64,000 nucleotides of DNA from Opitutaceae bacterium (GTDB lineage: Bacteria > Verrucomicrobiota > Verrucomicrobiia > Opitutales > Opitutaceae). Below the pieces are notes generated by a model. That model did not search any database and was not told the origin of the DNA. It worked only from the letters and a program-made list of their open reading frames with translations. The DNA lies in NCBI GenBank assembly GCA_003151495.1, contig PLXR01000005.1:300-64299 (forward strand), in the 5' to 3' direction. Position 1 is the first letter of the stretch. Each line of letters opens with the position of its first letter. This document shows, in pieces, positions 32,701-41,405 of this stretch. The translations under genes and the position numbers were made by a program.

Positions 32701-33200
32701 ACCTGAACAGCTCCGGCGGCGGCACGCTGATCCCGGTCCCGGGGACGCTCTCCTTCGGCTCGAACACGGCCGTCACCTTCGGCGCGGGCGGCAACTTCCT
32801 CTTCTCCATCACGGACGCGAACGGGGCCGCAGGCGCCGGATACGGCACCGTCAGCATGCCGGCGAGCGTGCTCACGATCGCGAGCGGGCCCTTCACCATC
32901 TTCGTCGCCTCGTTTGATCCCACGACCGACCAGCTCGGCCCCATGCTCAATTTCAACGCGGCGAGCACGTACCAGTGGACGCTCGTCTCCGCCCTGTCGA
33001 TCTCGGGGTTCAACCCCGCCCTGTTCAACGTCGACACGTCGCTCCTGCAGAACGGGATCTCGACGGGCCAGTTCTTCGTCTCACAGAGCGGGGGCAGCCT
33101 GCTCCTCAATTTCACTCCGGTGCCCGAGCCGTCCACGTGGGCGCTCATGGCGACCGGGCTGAGCGCCATGGTGGCCGCGGTGCGCCGCCGCCGCCGTTGA
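29739..33200 (+). CDS. Second beta-strand-repeat PEP-CTERM protein
   Basis: Signal MRGLRIRLLAMGVMASACAANGQ; NTYTGGTTIDAGSVVIASNNALG-type repeats; C-terminal VPEPSTWALMATGLSAMVAAVRRRRR. Confidence 0.9.
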   Translation: MRGLRIRLLAMGVMASACAANGQVVTWVGGFPNDNLSTGTNWLGGTAPTSDGFETLLFNAASNSDLKMDVTADFMGIVVDGTGGNGASASLYGSNTLTIGAGGISLVNGGSWQDSLYIGAPVALSANQVWSTANPGGNITVSGAISGAFALTLQGAPGSTFELDSGASTFSSLSYTGQYTGLVVGSSSTGPAGAPTSGPLGTGVVTMGDGTTLAVNTSNAVMLANPFSLGDNSNGAGIAFGGSSSGGDSPPTTLTLSGPVTLNNNDIELDTGSNTVLTFSGNLMGYAPGVCLDFGTNGMGGYGLVILQGGLSNVARFDLEDNVSVIFDGADVTQVTGLEDIGVGSNNYLGVGANYAAGTNLSQFITYLNTSGSVGSFAGTLGLDTTSGTTPALFNDSNGIDLSNFTNPNFVGLGSATMAVIGPAAVITPPNDFIFNLTGYGDTYRFGGGGGTLTVQSALSDGLEWDGSMFLPFTRSLSLAGGNAPLTLVLSGPLSYSGGTTISGAALIFDTPLPLAGGITLSGGYVGSTENSGYGDDNSFSIQQFVDLIGANSPQGVIGFDQIGSTRSVTSAIDLSGLSSNVYLGTATSVNYSGTITPFGSQYQFAGVKGGQVEVSSNLLAGLYSVLIGLPNPGEAFNLSFGYEPQSSVTLSGTNSYYGGTTLNSGYLFVTNPSSIGTGTLFVPDAPNGRIGWVGTLTAANNPVTLANNIQVSNGGLALNTGSTDTLTLTGVISSWVDDAGQLGIFGPVDLEGNNTFFGGTYVNTPGSIVTVGSDTGLGTGYINANNTTFNFTSDNPVLGTTGREVSFANSTVTFSGTGNTTIYNLSLDTSRITFSGGTTELKGFFGDTGSSNGLIDIDMEGSLLIIDPNKTAGDDSSDATIHGRITGPGALEVTGVGGSLELRGNNTYTGGTTIDAGSVVIASNNNALGSPVGAVVVNGALATNTNVVLNNPITLGSSGVLAGYGKYQPGGTLAFQGGSTVDPGRANLNSSGGGTLIPVPGTLSFGSNTAVTFGAGGNFLFSITDANGAAGAGYGTVSMPASVLTIASGPFTIFVASFDPTTDQLGPMLNFNAASTYQWTLVSALSISGFNPALFNVDTSLLQNGISTGQFFVSQSGGSLLLNFTPVPEPSTWALMATGLSAMVAAVRRRRR

Positions 33201-34807
33201 TCCCCAGGCTCGGCGCACTCCTCGCGCTGGGCCTCCTCGCGTCCGCGGGCTGCGCCCGCCACGGAACGGCCGAGGCCAACGCCGTCAAGTCCCAGACGCT
33301 CCTCCTGGGCAACGGGGCGGAGCCCGAGGACCTGGACCCCCAGGTCGTCACCGCCTACACCGACCAGAACATCCTCATCGCGCTCTTCGAGGGCCTGACG
33401 GCGATCGACGAGAAGACCTCGCAGCCCGTCCCCGCCGCCGCCCAGTCGTGGGAGCCGTCGGCGGACGGGCTCACATGGACCTTCCACCTGAGGGAGGGCC
33501 TGCGCTGGTCCAACGGCGAGCCGCTCCAGGCCGGGGACTTCGTCTGGTCGTGGAGGCGGATGCTCTCGCCGGCCTTCGGCGCCGAGTACGTGAACCTGCT
33601 CTACCCGATCCGCAACGCCGCGGCCTACAACCAGGGGTCGATCTCCGACGCGGGCCTCCTCGGGATCTCGGCGCCCGACCCCCTGACCGTCCGGATCGTG
33701 CTCGAGCGGCCGACCCCCTACCTCCCCGCGCTCGTCGCGCAGCCCCCGTGGTTCCCGGTGAACCCCCGGGTGCTCGAGCGCTTCGGGGCCGCCTCGAAGC
33801 GCGGCACGGAGTGGACCCGCGCCGGCAACCTCGTCGGCAACGGGCCCTTCATGCTCGACGAGTGGACCCCAAACGCCCGGATCGTGGTCGCGAAGAACAT
33901 GGACTACTGGAACGCGGACGCCGTCACCCTCCGGCAGATCGTCTTCTTCCCCAACGAGAACCCCGACGCCGAGGAGCGGGACTTCCGGGCGGGCCAGCTC
34001 CATGCAACGTATGCCCTGCCGCTTGCGAAGATCGAGGCCTACAGGCGCGACGCGCCCGGCCTGGTGAGGGTCGATCCCTTCCTGCAGACCTTCTTCCTGC
34101 GCTTCAACACGACCCGGGAGCCCCTCGGCGACCCCCGGGTCCGCCGGGCCCTGTCGCTCGCCATCAACCGGGACATCCTCTCGAAGCGCGTCCTCTCCGG
34201 GGCCTATCCCGCAGCCCATTCGTTCACGCCCGCGGACTGCGGCGGCTACACCCCCGAGGCCCGCGTAGACCTGGACCTCGCGGAGGCCCGCAGGCTCCTC
34301 GCCGAGGCCGGCCACCCCGGCGGCAGCGGGCTGAGGCCACTCGAGGTGCAGGTGCGCAACGACGAGGTGCAGCCCCTTGTCATGGAGGCGATCCAGTCCA
34401 TGTGGTCCAAGGGCCTCGGGATCCGGGTGACGCTCGCCACCCTCGAGCAGAAGACCTGGATCCAGAACCAGCAGACCCTGAACTATGACGTGTCGACCGC
34501 AAGCTGGGGGGCGGACTTCCTGGACCCGGTCACCTTCCTCGACCTGTTCGTCACCGGGGGCGGCAACAACTGGACGGGATGGGGCGACAAGGCCTACGAC
34601 CAGATGATCCAGGGAGCGGCGCAGGCCGCGGACCCCGCGGAGCGCATGAGGATCTTCCAGAGGGCGGAGGCCTACCTGCTCCGGGAGGGGCCGATCTCCC
34701 CCCTTTACCACGGGGCCCACTCGTACCTCATCCGGCCCTCCGTGAAGGGGTGGCCCCCCGCGCTCCTGGGCTACCACCGCTACTCCCTCGTCCGCCTGGA
34801 GGACTGA
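33197..34807 (+). CDS. Peptide/oligopeptide ABC transporter substrate-binding lipoprotein (OppA-like)
   Basis: Lipobox LLASAGC; GAEPEDLDPQVVTAYTDQNILIALFEGL; GLRWSNGEPLQAGDFVWSWRRMLSPAFGAEYVNLLYPIRNA. Probable TTG start overlapping the upstream stop. Confidence 0.9.
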   Translation: MIPRLGALLALGLLASAGCARHGTAEANAVKSQTLLLGNGAEPEDLDPQVVTAYTDQNILIALFEGLTAIDEKTSQPVPAAAQSWEPSADGLTWTFHLREGLRWSNGEPLQAGDFVWSWRRMLSPAFGAEYVNLLYPIRNAAAYNQGSISDAGLLGISAPDPLTVRIVLERPTPYLPALVAQPPWFPVNPRVLERFGAASKRGTEWTRAGNLVGNGPFMLDEWTPNARIVVAKNMDYWNADAVTLRQIVFFPNENPDAEERDFRAGQLHATYALPLAKIEAYRRDAPGLVRVDPFLQTFFLRFNTTREPLGDPRVRRALSLAINRDILSKRVLSGAYPAAHSFTPADCGGYTPEARVDLDLAEARRLLAEAGHPGGSGLRPLEVQVRNDEVQPLVMEAIQSMWSKGLGIRVTLATLEQKTWIQNQQTLNYDVSTASWGADFLDPVTFLDLFVTGGGNNWTGWGDKAYDQMIQGAAQAADPAERMRIFQRAEAYLLREGPISPLYHGAHSYLIRPSVKGWPPALLGYHRYSLVRLED

Positions 34808-34854
34808 GCAATCGGATTGTCGGCGCCGCTCCCGCCCGATAGCCTCGGCCCGTG

Positions 34855-35328
34855 ATGAGATCCCTCCTCGCCCCGCTCGCGCTCCTCCTGGCGTCCGCGC
34901 CCCCCCTGCCCGCCGCCGAGGTGCAGCTGAAGCGCGTGTGGCCCGAGTGGTGCTCGGCCGACTCGTTCCAGAGCCTCTACGAGTACCACACGGGCCGCGA
35001 GCTCACGGGAAAGAGGACGCTCCTGCGCAGCCGCCCGGAGAACCGGGGGGGCCTCTATTTCATGACCCGGGTCGAGAACCCCGGGGCCGCGCTCCCCGGG
35101 GCGACCTTCGTCATTCGCGTGATCTCGCCCGAGTCGACCGACACCCGGGTCTTCACCTTCCCGGCCTCGGTGCCCGCGGGCAGCTGGCTCTTCCAGATCG
35201 GGCTCACCGGGTTGGACTGGGCCGGGGCGCGCGTCCAGCCGGTCGCATGGGAGCTGGAGCTCCACGCGGCCGACGGGCGGATCCTTGCGGAGGCCCACAG
35301 CTTCCTCTGGGAGAAGCCCGGCCGCTGA
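34855..35328 (+). CDS. Hypothetical secreted protein (~157 aa)
   Basis: Signal MRSLLAPLALLLASAPPLPAAEVQLKRVWPEW; compact globular composition. ORF flanked by genes on the same strand. Confidence 0.7.
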   Translation: MRSLLAPLALLLASAPPLPAAEVQLKRVWPEWCSADSFQSLYEYHTGRELTGKRTLLRSRPENRGGLYFMTRVENPGAALPGATFVIRVISPESTDTRVFTFPASVPAGSWLFQIGLTGLDWAGARVQPVAWELELHAADGRILAEAHSFLWEKPGR

Positions 35329-35346
35329 CCCCGGCGGCGCGGCCCG

Positions 35347-35943
35347 ATGATCGACCCGAACGACGTGACAGACCCCGCGCGGACGCCCGCCGGGCTCGAG
35401 GAGTTCCTGCTCTTCTGCGTCGTGGTGGCCGGCAAGAACGCGGACCAGCAGGCGGCGAAGCTCGAGCGCTTCCTCGGGGGCCGCAGGCCCTTCGCGCACA
35501 TAAGGTCGAGCGACCGCGAGGGGCTCCTTGAGGCCCGCCTCAGGGAGGTGCGCCTCGGCAAGTACGCCCTCCTCTGCCGCAGCTTCAGGGAGCTTGCCCA
35601 CTCGGGCGCCGACCTGGGGTCGTGCACCTGGGAGGAGCTCACCCGGTTCCCGGGCATCGGGATCAAGACCGCGAAGTTCTTCGTCCTGCACTCGCGCCCC
35701 GCGGAGATGCACGGGGTCCTGGACACCCATGTGCTCGCCTGGATGCGCGAGCACTGGGAGGGCGCCGGCAGGGGCGGCCCCCGGGTGCCGGGGCATTCCC
35801 CGCAGGAACCCCGGGCCTACAGGTTCTGGGAGACCGTCTACTTCGGGATGGTGGCCGCGCGCCGCCACGGCGGCGCGGTCGACTGGGCGAAGTTCGACCT
35901 CGACCTCTGGAGGGAGCGGCGCGGGAGCGGGGAGCCCGCCTAG
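35347..35943 (+). CDS. HhH-GPD-superfamily DNA glycosylase/endonuclease III-like protein
   Basis: SCTWEELTRFPGIGIKTAKFFVLHSRPAEMHGVLDTHVLAWMRE: helix-hairpin-helix G(I/V)GxKTA motif followed by DTHV. Confidence 0.75.
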   Translation: MIDPNDVTDPARTPAGLEEFLLFCVVVAGKNADQQAAKLERFLGGRRPFAHIRSSDREGLLEARLREVRLGKYALLCRSFRELAHSGADLGSCTWEELTRFPGIGIKTAKFFVLHSRPAEMHGVLDTHVLAWMREHWEGAGRGGPRVPGHSPQEPRAYRFWETVYFGMVAARRHGGAVDWAKFDLDLWRERRGSGEPA

Positions 35944-36317
35944 CCCCTCTGGATCAGCTCGATCTCGTAGCCCTCCGGGGCGTCGATGAACGCGATCACG
36001 GAGCCCGATCCCGTGCGCGTAGGGCCGTCGCTCAGCTTCAGGCCCTTCTTGGCGATGTCGGCCGCGAACGCGGCGATGTCGTCCACCTCGAAGGCAAGGT
36101 GCATGAGGTCAGGCTGGACCACGACCGGCGGGCTGTCCGGAAGCTGGCAGAGCTCGATCTCCTCGTCGCTGTTGGGGGTGCGGATGAACGCGAGCTGGGC
36201 GCCCCTTGGCGAGGTGTGCCTGCGCCCGACCTTGAGCCCCATGATGTCTTCGTAGAACCGCACCGTGCGTTCCAGATCGTTCACGCGCATCCGCGTGTGG
36301 AGGAGTTTCTTGACCAT
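35940..36317 (-). CDS. VOC family protein / lactoylglutathione lyase
   Basis: LLHTRMRVNDLERTVRFYEDIMGLKVGRR...DLMHLAFEVDDIAAFAADIAKKGL..SGSVIAFIDAPEGYEIELIQR, glyoxalase I-like. Confidence 0.92.
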   Translation of the reverse strand: MVKKLLHTRMRVNDLERTVRFYEDIMGLKVGRRHTSPRGAQLAFIRTPNSDEEIELCQLPDSPPVVVQPDLMHLAFEVDDIAAFAADIAKKGLKLSDGPTRTGSGSVIAFIDAPEGYEIELIQRG

Positions 36318-36505
36318 GGGGCAATGCTGGCGCCCCGACGAGCCGACCGCAAGCGCGGGGCGCGGGGGTCAGCGCCCCAACTCGTGACATTTTCGAGCAC
36401 CGTTCCTCGGTAGCTAGCGCTTTGGGATTCCCGGAAAATGCCGGCGAGGCGCTCAGCACCGCGCCCCCTGCAGAAGGTGCCCAAAACCCACCAGCCCGAT
36501 AAAAT

Positions 36506-36535
36506 TGACAGAGGTGGGATATCCCACCATTGTCA
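36506..36535. promoter_or_regulatory. 30-bp near-perfect palindromic operator candidate
   Basis: TGACAgaGGTGGGAT|ATCCCACCatTGTCA: arms match at 13 of 15 positions, perfect 16-bp core GGTGGGATATCCCACC; lies 4 bp upstream of ATG 36540. TTGACA at 36505-36510 may be a -35 box. Confidence 0.8.
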
Positions 36536-36539
36536 GAAC

Positions 36540-36827
36540 ATGGCAGCAATGACGCTCGATAGGAAACGAAGGCGCTCCACCGCAGTCACTGTACTGGATG
36601 CATACGATGTCGTCGCCGATTCAAAAAGACGCATCAGCTTGCGCCAGGCCAAGGCCAAGTATTTCCACGTCCTCGCGCTCTCCAACGGCTCATATCTCCT
36701 CGAGCCCCGTGTCTTGGTGCCGATGAGCGTCCGCATCGACAAGGTCGAAGCGGTCAAGCCCCCGAAACGCCTCCGGCCGCTGATGCACCGCCTCGGCCAA
36801 GCGCTGGACAGGTTGCCCGTGGGATAA
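36540..36827 (+). CDS. AbrB/SpoVT-like antitoxin candidate
   Basis: MAAMTLDRKRRRSTAVTVLDAYDVVADSKRRISLRQAKAKYFHVLALSNGSYLLEPRVLVP..: small basic swapped-hairpin-like segment. Stop overlaps downstream ATG (ggataatgg). Confidence 0.6.
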   Translation: MAAMTLDRKRRRSTAVTVLDAYDVVADSKRRISLRQAKAKYFHVLALSNGSYLLEPRVLVPMSVRIDKVEAVKPPKRLRPLMHRLGQALDRLPVG

Positions 36828-37237
36828 TGGACATCATTGTCCCCTTCAGTATTCGAAAAAGGGAGCTGTCAGGAACCGTTTCGGACGAGGCAAAGAAGAT
36901 ATTCGAGAAAATTAAGGAGCGGCCGGAGCTCGCGATCGGGATTGCAGCCAAGGGTCTCCCAGATCGAACGACGTTGCATAAGGTCTATGCCACTACCCCG
37001 GACGGGGCTCGCCGGTTGCTATTCTTTTGCCGGCACATGCCACCCAGGCTAGCGGGATCGCCGCAGGTCGCAGAGCGCTGGGTGTTGGTCTTTTATCGGG
37101 GAAAAGGCGATCCAGTCGGCGACAACATGAGCCACAAGAATTCAGCCTTCGAGTCGCAGCTCGAGAGGAACATGACACGGGCCCTGAGCGACATTTCAGC
37201 GAGCACACCGGAAAGGCACTTATACGAGATATTCTGA
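36827..37237 (+). CDS. Toxin candidate (RelE/HigB-like size and operon position)
   Basis: 136 aa; DRTTLHKVYATTPDGARRLLFFCRHMPPRLAGSPQVAERWVLVFYRGKGDPVGDNMSHKNSAFESQLERNMTRALSDI; translationally coupled to the upstream small gene. Confidence 0.55.
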   Translation: MDIIVPFSIRKRELSGTVSDEAKKIFEKIKERPELAIGIAAKGLPDRTTLHKVYATTPDGARRLLFFCRHMPPRLAGSPQVAERWVLVFYRGKGDPVGDNMSHKNSAFESQLERNMTRALSDISASTPERHLYEIF

Positions 37238-37320
37238 TGGACCTGAATGAAGGATCCCGATTTGGCGCCGACCAAGCGATTCTCAAAGGGTCGCTTTTGG
37301 GACACCTCTCTCGGGAAACG

Positions 37321-37440
37321 CTACTGTACTTCGTAAATCTCGACTAGCGCGAGACCCGTATCGCCACTCGCTCCCGACACCTCGGCCGTGTACGCGCCAG
37401 GAACGAGTGTCACAAGCATCGCTGAATCCGCTGACGCTGT
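37321..37440 (-). pseudogene. Remnant of a C-terminal domain like that of the subtilase at 16977
   Basis: Reverse strand ..TASADSAMLVTLVPGAYTAEVSGASGDTGLALVEIYEVQ* resembles ..GSADSAMVAILPAGSYTVQLGGAGGATGVGLVEVYLMP* of the S8 protein. No coding context upstream. Confidence 0.6.
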
Positions 37441-37555
37441 ACGACCCCGGCGGGATGCACACTGGGGCCGCACGGAGGCGCGCCTCGGCTGCGCAGGCTG
37501 CAATCCCGTTCGACTTTCCCCCGGAACCAGACCACGTTTGCGGCTTCCCAACCCC

Positions 37556-38611
37556 ATGAAAACCCCCGCCCTTCTCGCACTTGCCCTTGGCGCCATGGCC
37601 ACGGGCCTCCGCGGCGCCCCCGACCCGAACTGGATAGACCATGACCGGGACCGCCCGATGGCTGCCGTCATCGATCCCGGCACGGCCAGCACCCAGGATG
37701 CCCCCGGCAGGCCCCCATCCGACGCGACCGTCCTCTTTGACGGGAAGGACGTCTCCCAGTGGGTGGGGCTCGACGGGAGCCCGACCAAGTGGATCGTCCA
37801 CGACGGGGCCCTCGAGTGCGTCCCGGGGAGCGGCTACGTCCGCACCCTCCAGTCCTTCGGCGACTGCCAGCTCCATGTCGAGTGGGCCGCGCCGACCCCC
37901 CCGCACGGGGTCAGCCAGGACCGGGGCAACAGCGGGGTCTTCTTCGGCGTCGACCGCTACGAGACCCAGGTCCTCGACTCCTACGAGAGCAAGACCTACG
38001 CGGACGGCGCCGCGGCGGCGGTCTACGGCCAGTACGCCCCCCTCGTCAACGCGGCGCGGCCCCCCGGCGTGTGGCAGACCTACGACATCATCTGGACCGC
38101 CCCCCGGTTCGACGCCGAGGGCAAGCTCGTCTCGAAGGCGCGCGAGACCCTGATCCACAACGGGGTCCTCGTGCAGAACAACGTGGAGCTCACGGGCCCG
38201 ACCGGATGGATCAACCGCGTCCCCTACAAGGCGCACCCCGAGCGCATGCCGATCTCGTTCCAGGACCACGGGCATCCCGTGCGCTACCGCAACGTGTGGG
38301 TGCGCGAGCTCGGCAGCCCCCGGCACAGGGAATTCATGCTTCCGGAGGCCGTCCTCGACTCCTACGCCGGCAGCTTCGGGCACGGGAAATGGAACGCCGT
38401 CGTCATCGGCCGGCTGCCCGACGGCCTCCTCTCGCTCACCCTCTCCGGCCAGGAGCTCGTCATGCACGCCGATTCCATGACCCACTTCTACGCCCTCTCG
38501 ACCGACGTGCAGTGCGAGTTCTCGGACGGCGGAAAGGGCCTGACCGTCACGGTCGGCCAGGACACCGAGCCGATGAAGCTCGAGCACCAGGAAAAGGCGC
38601 CGAATCCCTAG
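37556..38611 (+). CDS. Secreted DUF1080 / 3-keto-disaccharide hydrolase family protein
   Basis: ATVLFDGKDVSQWVGLDGSPTKWIVHDGALECVPGSGYVRTLQSFGDCQLHVEWA..NSGVFF..YESKTYADG, typical DUF1080 fold. Confidence 0.9.
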   Translation: MKTPALLALALGAMATGLRGAPDPNWIDHDRDRPMAAVIDPGTASTQDAPGRPPSDATVLFDGKDVSQWVGLDGSPTKWIVHDGALECVPGSGYVRTLQSFGDCQLHVEWAAPTPPHGVSQDRGNSGVFFGVDRYETQVLDSYESKTYADGAAAAVYGQYAPLVNAARPPGVWQTYDIIWTAPRFDAEGKLVSKARETLIHNGVLVQNNVELTGPTGWINRVPYKAHPERMPISFQDHGHPVRYRNVWVRELGSPRHREFMLPEAVLDSYAGSFGHGKWNAVVIGRLPDGLLSLTLSGQELVMHADSMTHFYALSTDVQCEFSDGGKGLTVTVGQDTEPMKLEHQEKAPNP

Positions 38612-39534
38612 AACATCCTGCTTACGGACATCCTGAACATCACGGGCGCCGCCAGCTGGTAGCCCGTGAAGCGCTGGCAGACGGGCAGCTCGACGTCGAC
38701 GTACCCTTTAAACGGGTGCGCGTCGAATTCGATCCCCGGGGCGAGGACGACCCGCCCGAAGCCCGAGGCCGCCGGATATGCGGCGCCCGCGCCCGTGTCC
38801 CGTCCCCTCAGCGAGAGCTTCACCTGCCCGACGGGCGTCACCCGGACCCGGCCGAGGGACCAGCCGCTGTAGTACGTCCCGACGGCCGCATCCAGCTCGG
38901 CGCCGGGCCGGTACCGGTCCCGCACGAGGAACGGCACGTCCAGCTGGGCCTGCACGAATCCGCTCCACCCGTAGTCGGTCCCCATGTTGAACCTCCTGAA
39001 TCCGCCGAGGAGAAGGTCCGTGCTCCCGCTTCCGATCTCGGTATCGCGGTCGACGTCCCCGTAGGGGTCGTTCCACGTGAAGCTCCCCGTCGGGAGCTTC
39101 AGGCCGAAGGTCAGTCCGCCCGACATGTCGGGCGAGAACCCCGTGTAGATCCCCTCGATCCGCACGTCGCCGAGCCCGCCATAGTCGAGGGAGACGGGAT
39201 CGGTGCCCGTCGCCCCCCCGGTGGTCTCGAAGTGGCGCCGCTCGAGCGGCACCTCGAGGCGGATCCCCCAGCTCCGGCTGAACATGTCCTGGTAGCCGGG
39301 CGTGAGGAAGCTCGTGCGGATGTCCCTGTCGGGATTGTCGGCCGACGGCGCCCGTGAGGACCCGCTCCAGTTCCGGTCCTGGTCCTGGAAGGCATAGTCC
39401 ACGGAGGCCATGGGGCCCGCGCCGGAGGGCAGCATGGAGCTCGTGCCGACCTCAAAGATGCCGCACCCGCACGCGCACGCGCGGGAGAGGCTGGGCGCAA
39501 TGAGCAGGACCACGAAGACAAGGCGTAGCGGCAT
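38608..39534 (-). CDS. Outer-membrane beta-barrel (transporter/phenol-pathway MetA-like) protein
   Basis: MPLRLVFVVLLIAPSLSRACACGCGIFEVG..; alternating amphipathic strands (GGLTFGLKLPTGSFTW..; FVQAQLDVPFLVRDRYRPGAELDAAVGTYY); C-terminal aromatic residue (SRMF). Confidence 0.7.
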   Translation of the reverse strand: MPLRLVFVVLLIAPSLSRACACGCGIFEVGTSSMLPSGAGPMASVDYAFQDQDRNWSGSSRAPSADNPDRDIRTSFLTPGYQDMFSRSWGIRLEVPLERRHFETTGGATGTDPVSLDYGGLGDVRIEGIYTGFSPDMSGGLTFGLKLPTGSFTWNDPYGDVDRDTEIGSGSTDLLLGGFRRFNMGTDYGWSGFVQAQLDVPFLVRDRYRPGAELDAAVGTYYSGWSLGRVRVTPVGQVKLSLRGRDTGAGAAYPAASGFGRVVLAPGIEFDAHPFKGYVDVELPVCQRFTGYQLAAPVMFRMSVSRMF

Positions 39535-39720
39535 GATCAAGAGGAGGGTCCTGACCCCCAAAAAGCATGGCAAGCCTTTCGAATCCAGGGCCCGGTGAAA
39601 CCCCGGCCCCGCTCTGGACAATGCGGGCCGGACGCGCCATCGTGGTATCCCCTACCGGGATCCCGGCGTGCCCCGCGCCGGACGACAGGCCAATCGCCGG
39701 GGCCCATCCCCTCCCACCCC

Positions 39721-40620
39721 ATGGACGAGAACACCCTCACGCGACGCGACGCACTCCGGAAAGCGGCCCTTGCGGGCCTTGCGATCCCCCTCCTTGCCTC
39801 GGTTCCCCGCGCGCGCGCCGGCGGGGTCCCGGAAAAGGGGGCTGCCGCCGGGTTCACCCTCGGCCTGGCCGGGTATTCGCTCAGGAAGTTCTCCACCGAC
39901 GAGGCGATCGCCAGGCTGAAGGAGCTCCAGATCACCTCCCTCTCGGTCTTCAAGGTCCACGTGCCGATCCAGCTGAGCACCCCGGAGGTCTGCCGCGAGA
40001 TGGCGAAGAAGTTCAGGGACGCGGGGATGACGATCGCCGCGACGGGGGTCGTGTACCTGGCAAAGGACGAGGGCCTGATGAGGAGGGCCTTCGAGTGCGG
40101 CAAGGCGGCGGGCCTCTCGACGATGACCGCCTCCTACGCGGCGCCCCCCGACAGGGAGACCCTCCAGATGACCGAGCGCTTCGTCCGGGAATACGACATC
40201 CGGCTCGCCTTCCACAACCACGGCCCCGAGGACCCGATCTTCCCCTCCCCCTATGACGTGTGGAGCGCGGTGCAGCCCTATGACGAGCGCCTGGGGCTGT
40301 GCATCGACATCGGCCACTCTGCCCGGGCCGGGGTCGACCCGACCGAGGCCATCCTCAAGTGCCGGGCCAGGCTCTACGACCTCCACATCAAGGACACCCT
40401 CGCGGGCGCCGGGGAGAAGAAGGACCTGCCCGTCGGCCTCGGTTTCGGGAGGCTCGACCTGCGCTCCGTCCTCTCCGCGCTCATCCAGGTCGGCTACACG
40501 GGCCAGGTCGGCCTCGAGTACGAGGTGGAAACCCCTGACCCCATCCCGGGAATCGCGCAGTCGTTCGGCTACCTCCGGGGGATGGTGGCGGCCCTGGCGC
40601 CGGCGCGCGCGGCCTCATGA
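39721..40620 (+). CDS. Sugar phosphate isomerase/epimerase (xylose-isomerase-like TIM barrel), Tat-exported
   Basis: TRRDALRKAALAGLAIPLLAS Tat-like; GLCIDIGHSARAGVDPTEAILKCRARLYDLHIKDT; YTGQVGLEYEVE. Confidence 0.9.
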   Translation: MDENTLTRRDALRKAALAGLAIPLLASVPRARAGGVPEKGAAAGFTLGLAGYSLRKFSTDEAIARLKELQITSLSVFKVHVPIQLSTPEVCREMAKKFRDAGMTIAATGVVYLAKDEGLMRRAFECGKAAGLSTMTASYAAPPDRETLQMTERFVREYDIRLAFHNHGPEDPIFPSPYDVWSAVQPYDERLGLCIDIGHSARAGVDPTEAILKCRARLYDLHIKDTLAGAGEKKDLPVGLGFGRLDLRSVLSALIQVGYTGQVGLEYEVETPDPIPGIAQSFGYLRGMVAALAPARAAS

Positions 40621-41405
40621 GGACGCGCACCCTAGCGCTGGCGCTCCTGCTCCTGGCAGGGCCGAGGGCGCCCGCCCTCGCCGCGGACCCAGGGCAGACT
40701 GCGCTCCCCGCCTCGGAAACCGGCCAGGGATGGCGGCTCCTCTGGGACGGAAGGACGACGGACGGCTGGCGGAGCGCGCGCCACCCGGGATTCCCCCCGG
40801 GCGGCTGGATGATAAGGGACGGCGTCCTGACGGTGCTCGCCTCCGAGGGCAAGGAGGGAGGGGTCGGGGGGGACATCATCACCGAGGGGGAGTACTCCGA
40901 CTTCGAGCTGAGCGTGGAGTTCAGGATCACGCCCGGCGCCAACAGCGGCATAAAGATCTTCGTCGACCCCGAGATCAACAAGGGGCCCGGGTCCTCGATC
41001 GGCCTGGAATACCAGATCCTGGACGACCTGCGCCACCCCGACGCGAAGCTGGGCCGCGACGGAAACCGCACCCTGGGGGCCCTGTACGACCTCTATCCGC
41101 CCGCGGCCGACAAGCGGGTGAACCCGATCGGCGAATGGAACACGGCGCTCATCGTCTCGCGCGGGCCCCATGTCGAGCACTGGCTCAACGGCCGGAGGAT
41201 CCTCGAGTACACCCGCTTCACCCCCGAGTTCCGCCAGCGCGTCCTGGAGAGCAAGTTCCGGGTGTGGCCGGGATTCGGCGAGCTGAGGAAGGGCCACATC
41301 CTCCTCCAGGACCACGGCAACGAGGTCTCCTTCCGAAACATAAAGATCCGCGTCCCGCCCGCCCCCCCCGGAGGCGAGGCCGCACACCCGCCCCCCTCCC
41401 CATGA
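40617..41405 (+). CDS. Secreted DUF1080 family protein
   Basis: WRLLWDGRTTDGWRSARHPGFPPGGWMIRDGVLTVL..GGDIITEGEYSDFELSVEFRITPGANSGIKIFV. ATGA overlap with the upstream gene. Confidence 0.92.
   Translation: MRTRTLALALLLLAGPRAPALAADPGQTALPASETGQGWRLLWDGRTTDGWRSARHPGFPPGGWMIRDGVLTVLASEGKEGGVGGDIITEGEYSDFELSVEFRITPGANSGIKIFVDPEINKGPGSSIGLEYQILDDLRHPDAKLGRDGNRTLGALYDLYPPAADKRVNPIGEWNTALIVSRGPHVEHWLNGRRILEYTRFTPEFRQRVLESKFRVWPGFGELRKGHILLQDHGNEVSFRNIKIRVPPAPPGGEAAHPPPSP

Noticed and set aside
32462-34777. 771-aa minus-strand ORF
   Set aside because: Antisense to the second PEP-CTERM gene and the OppA-like gene, both well supported.
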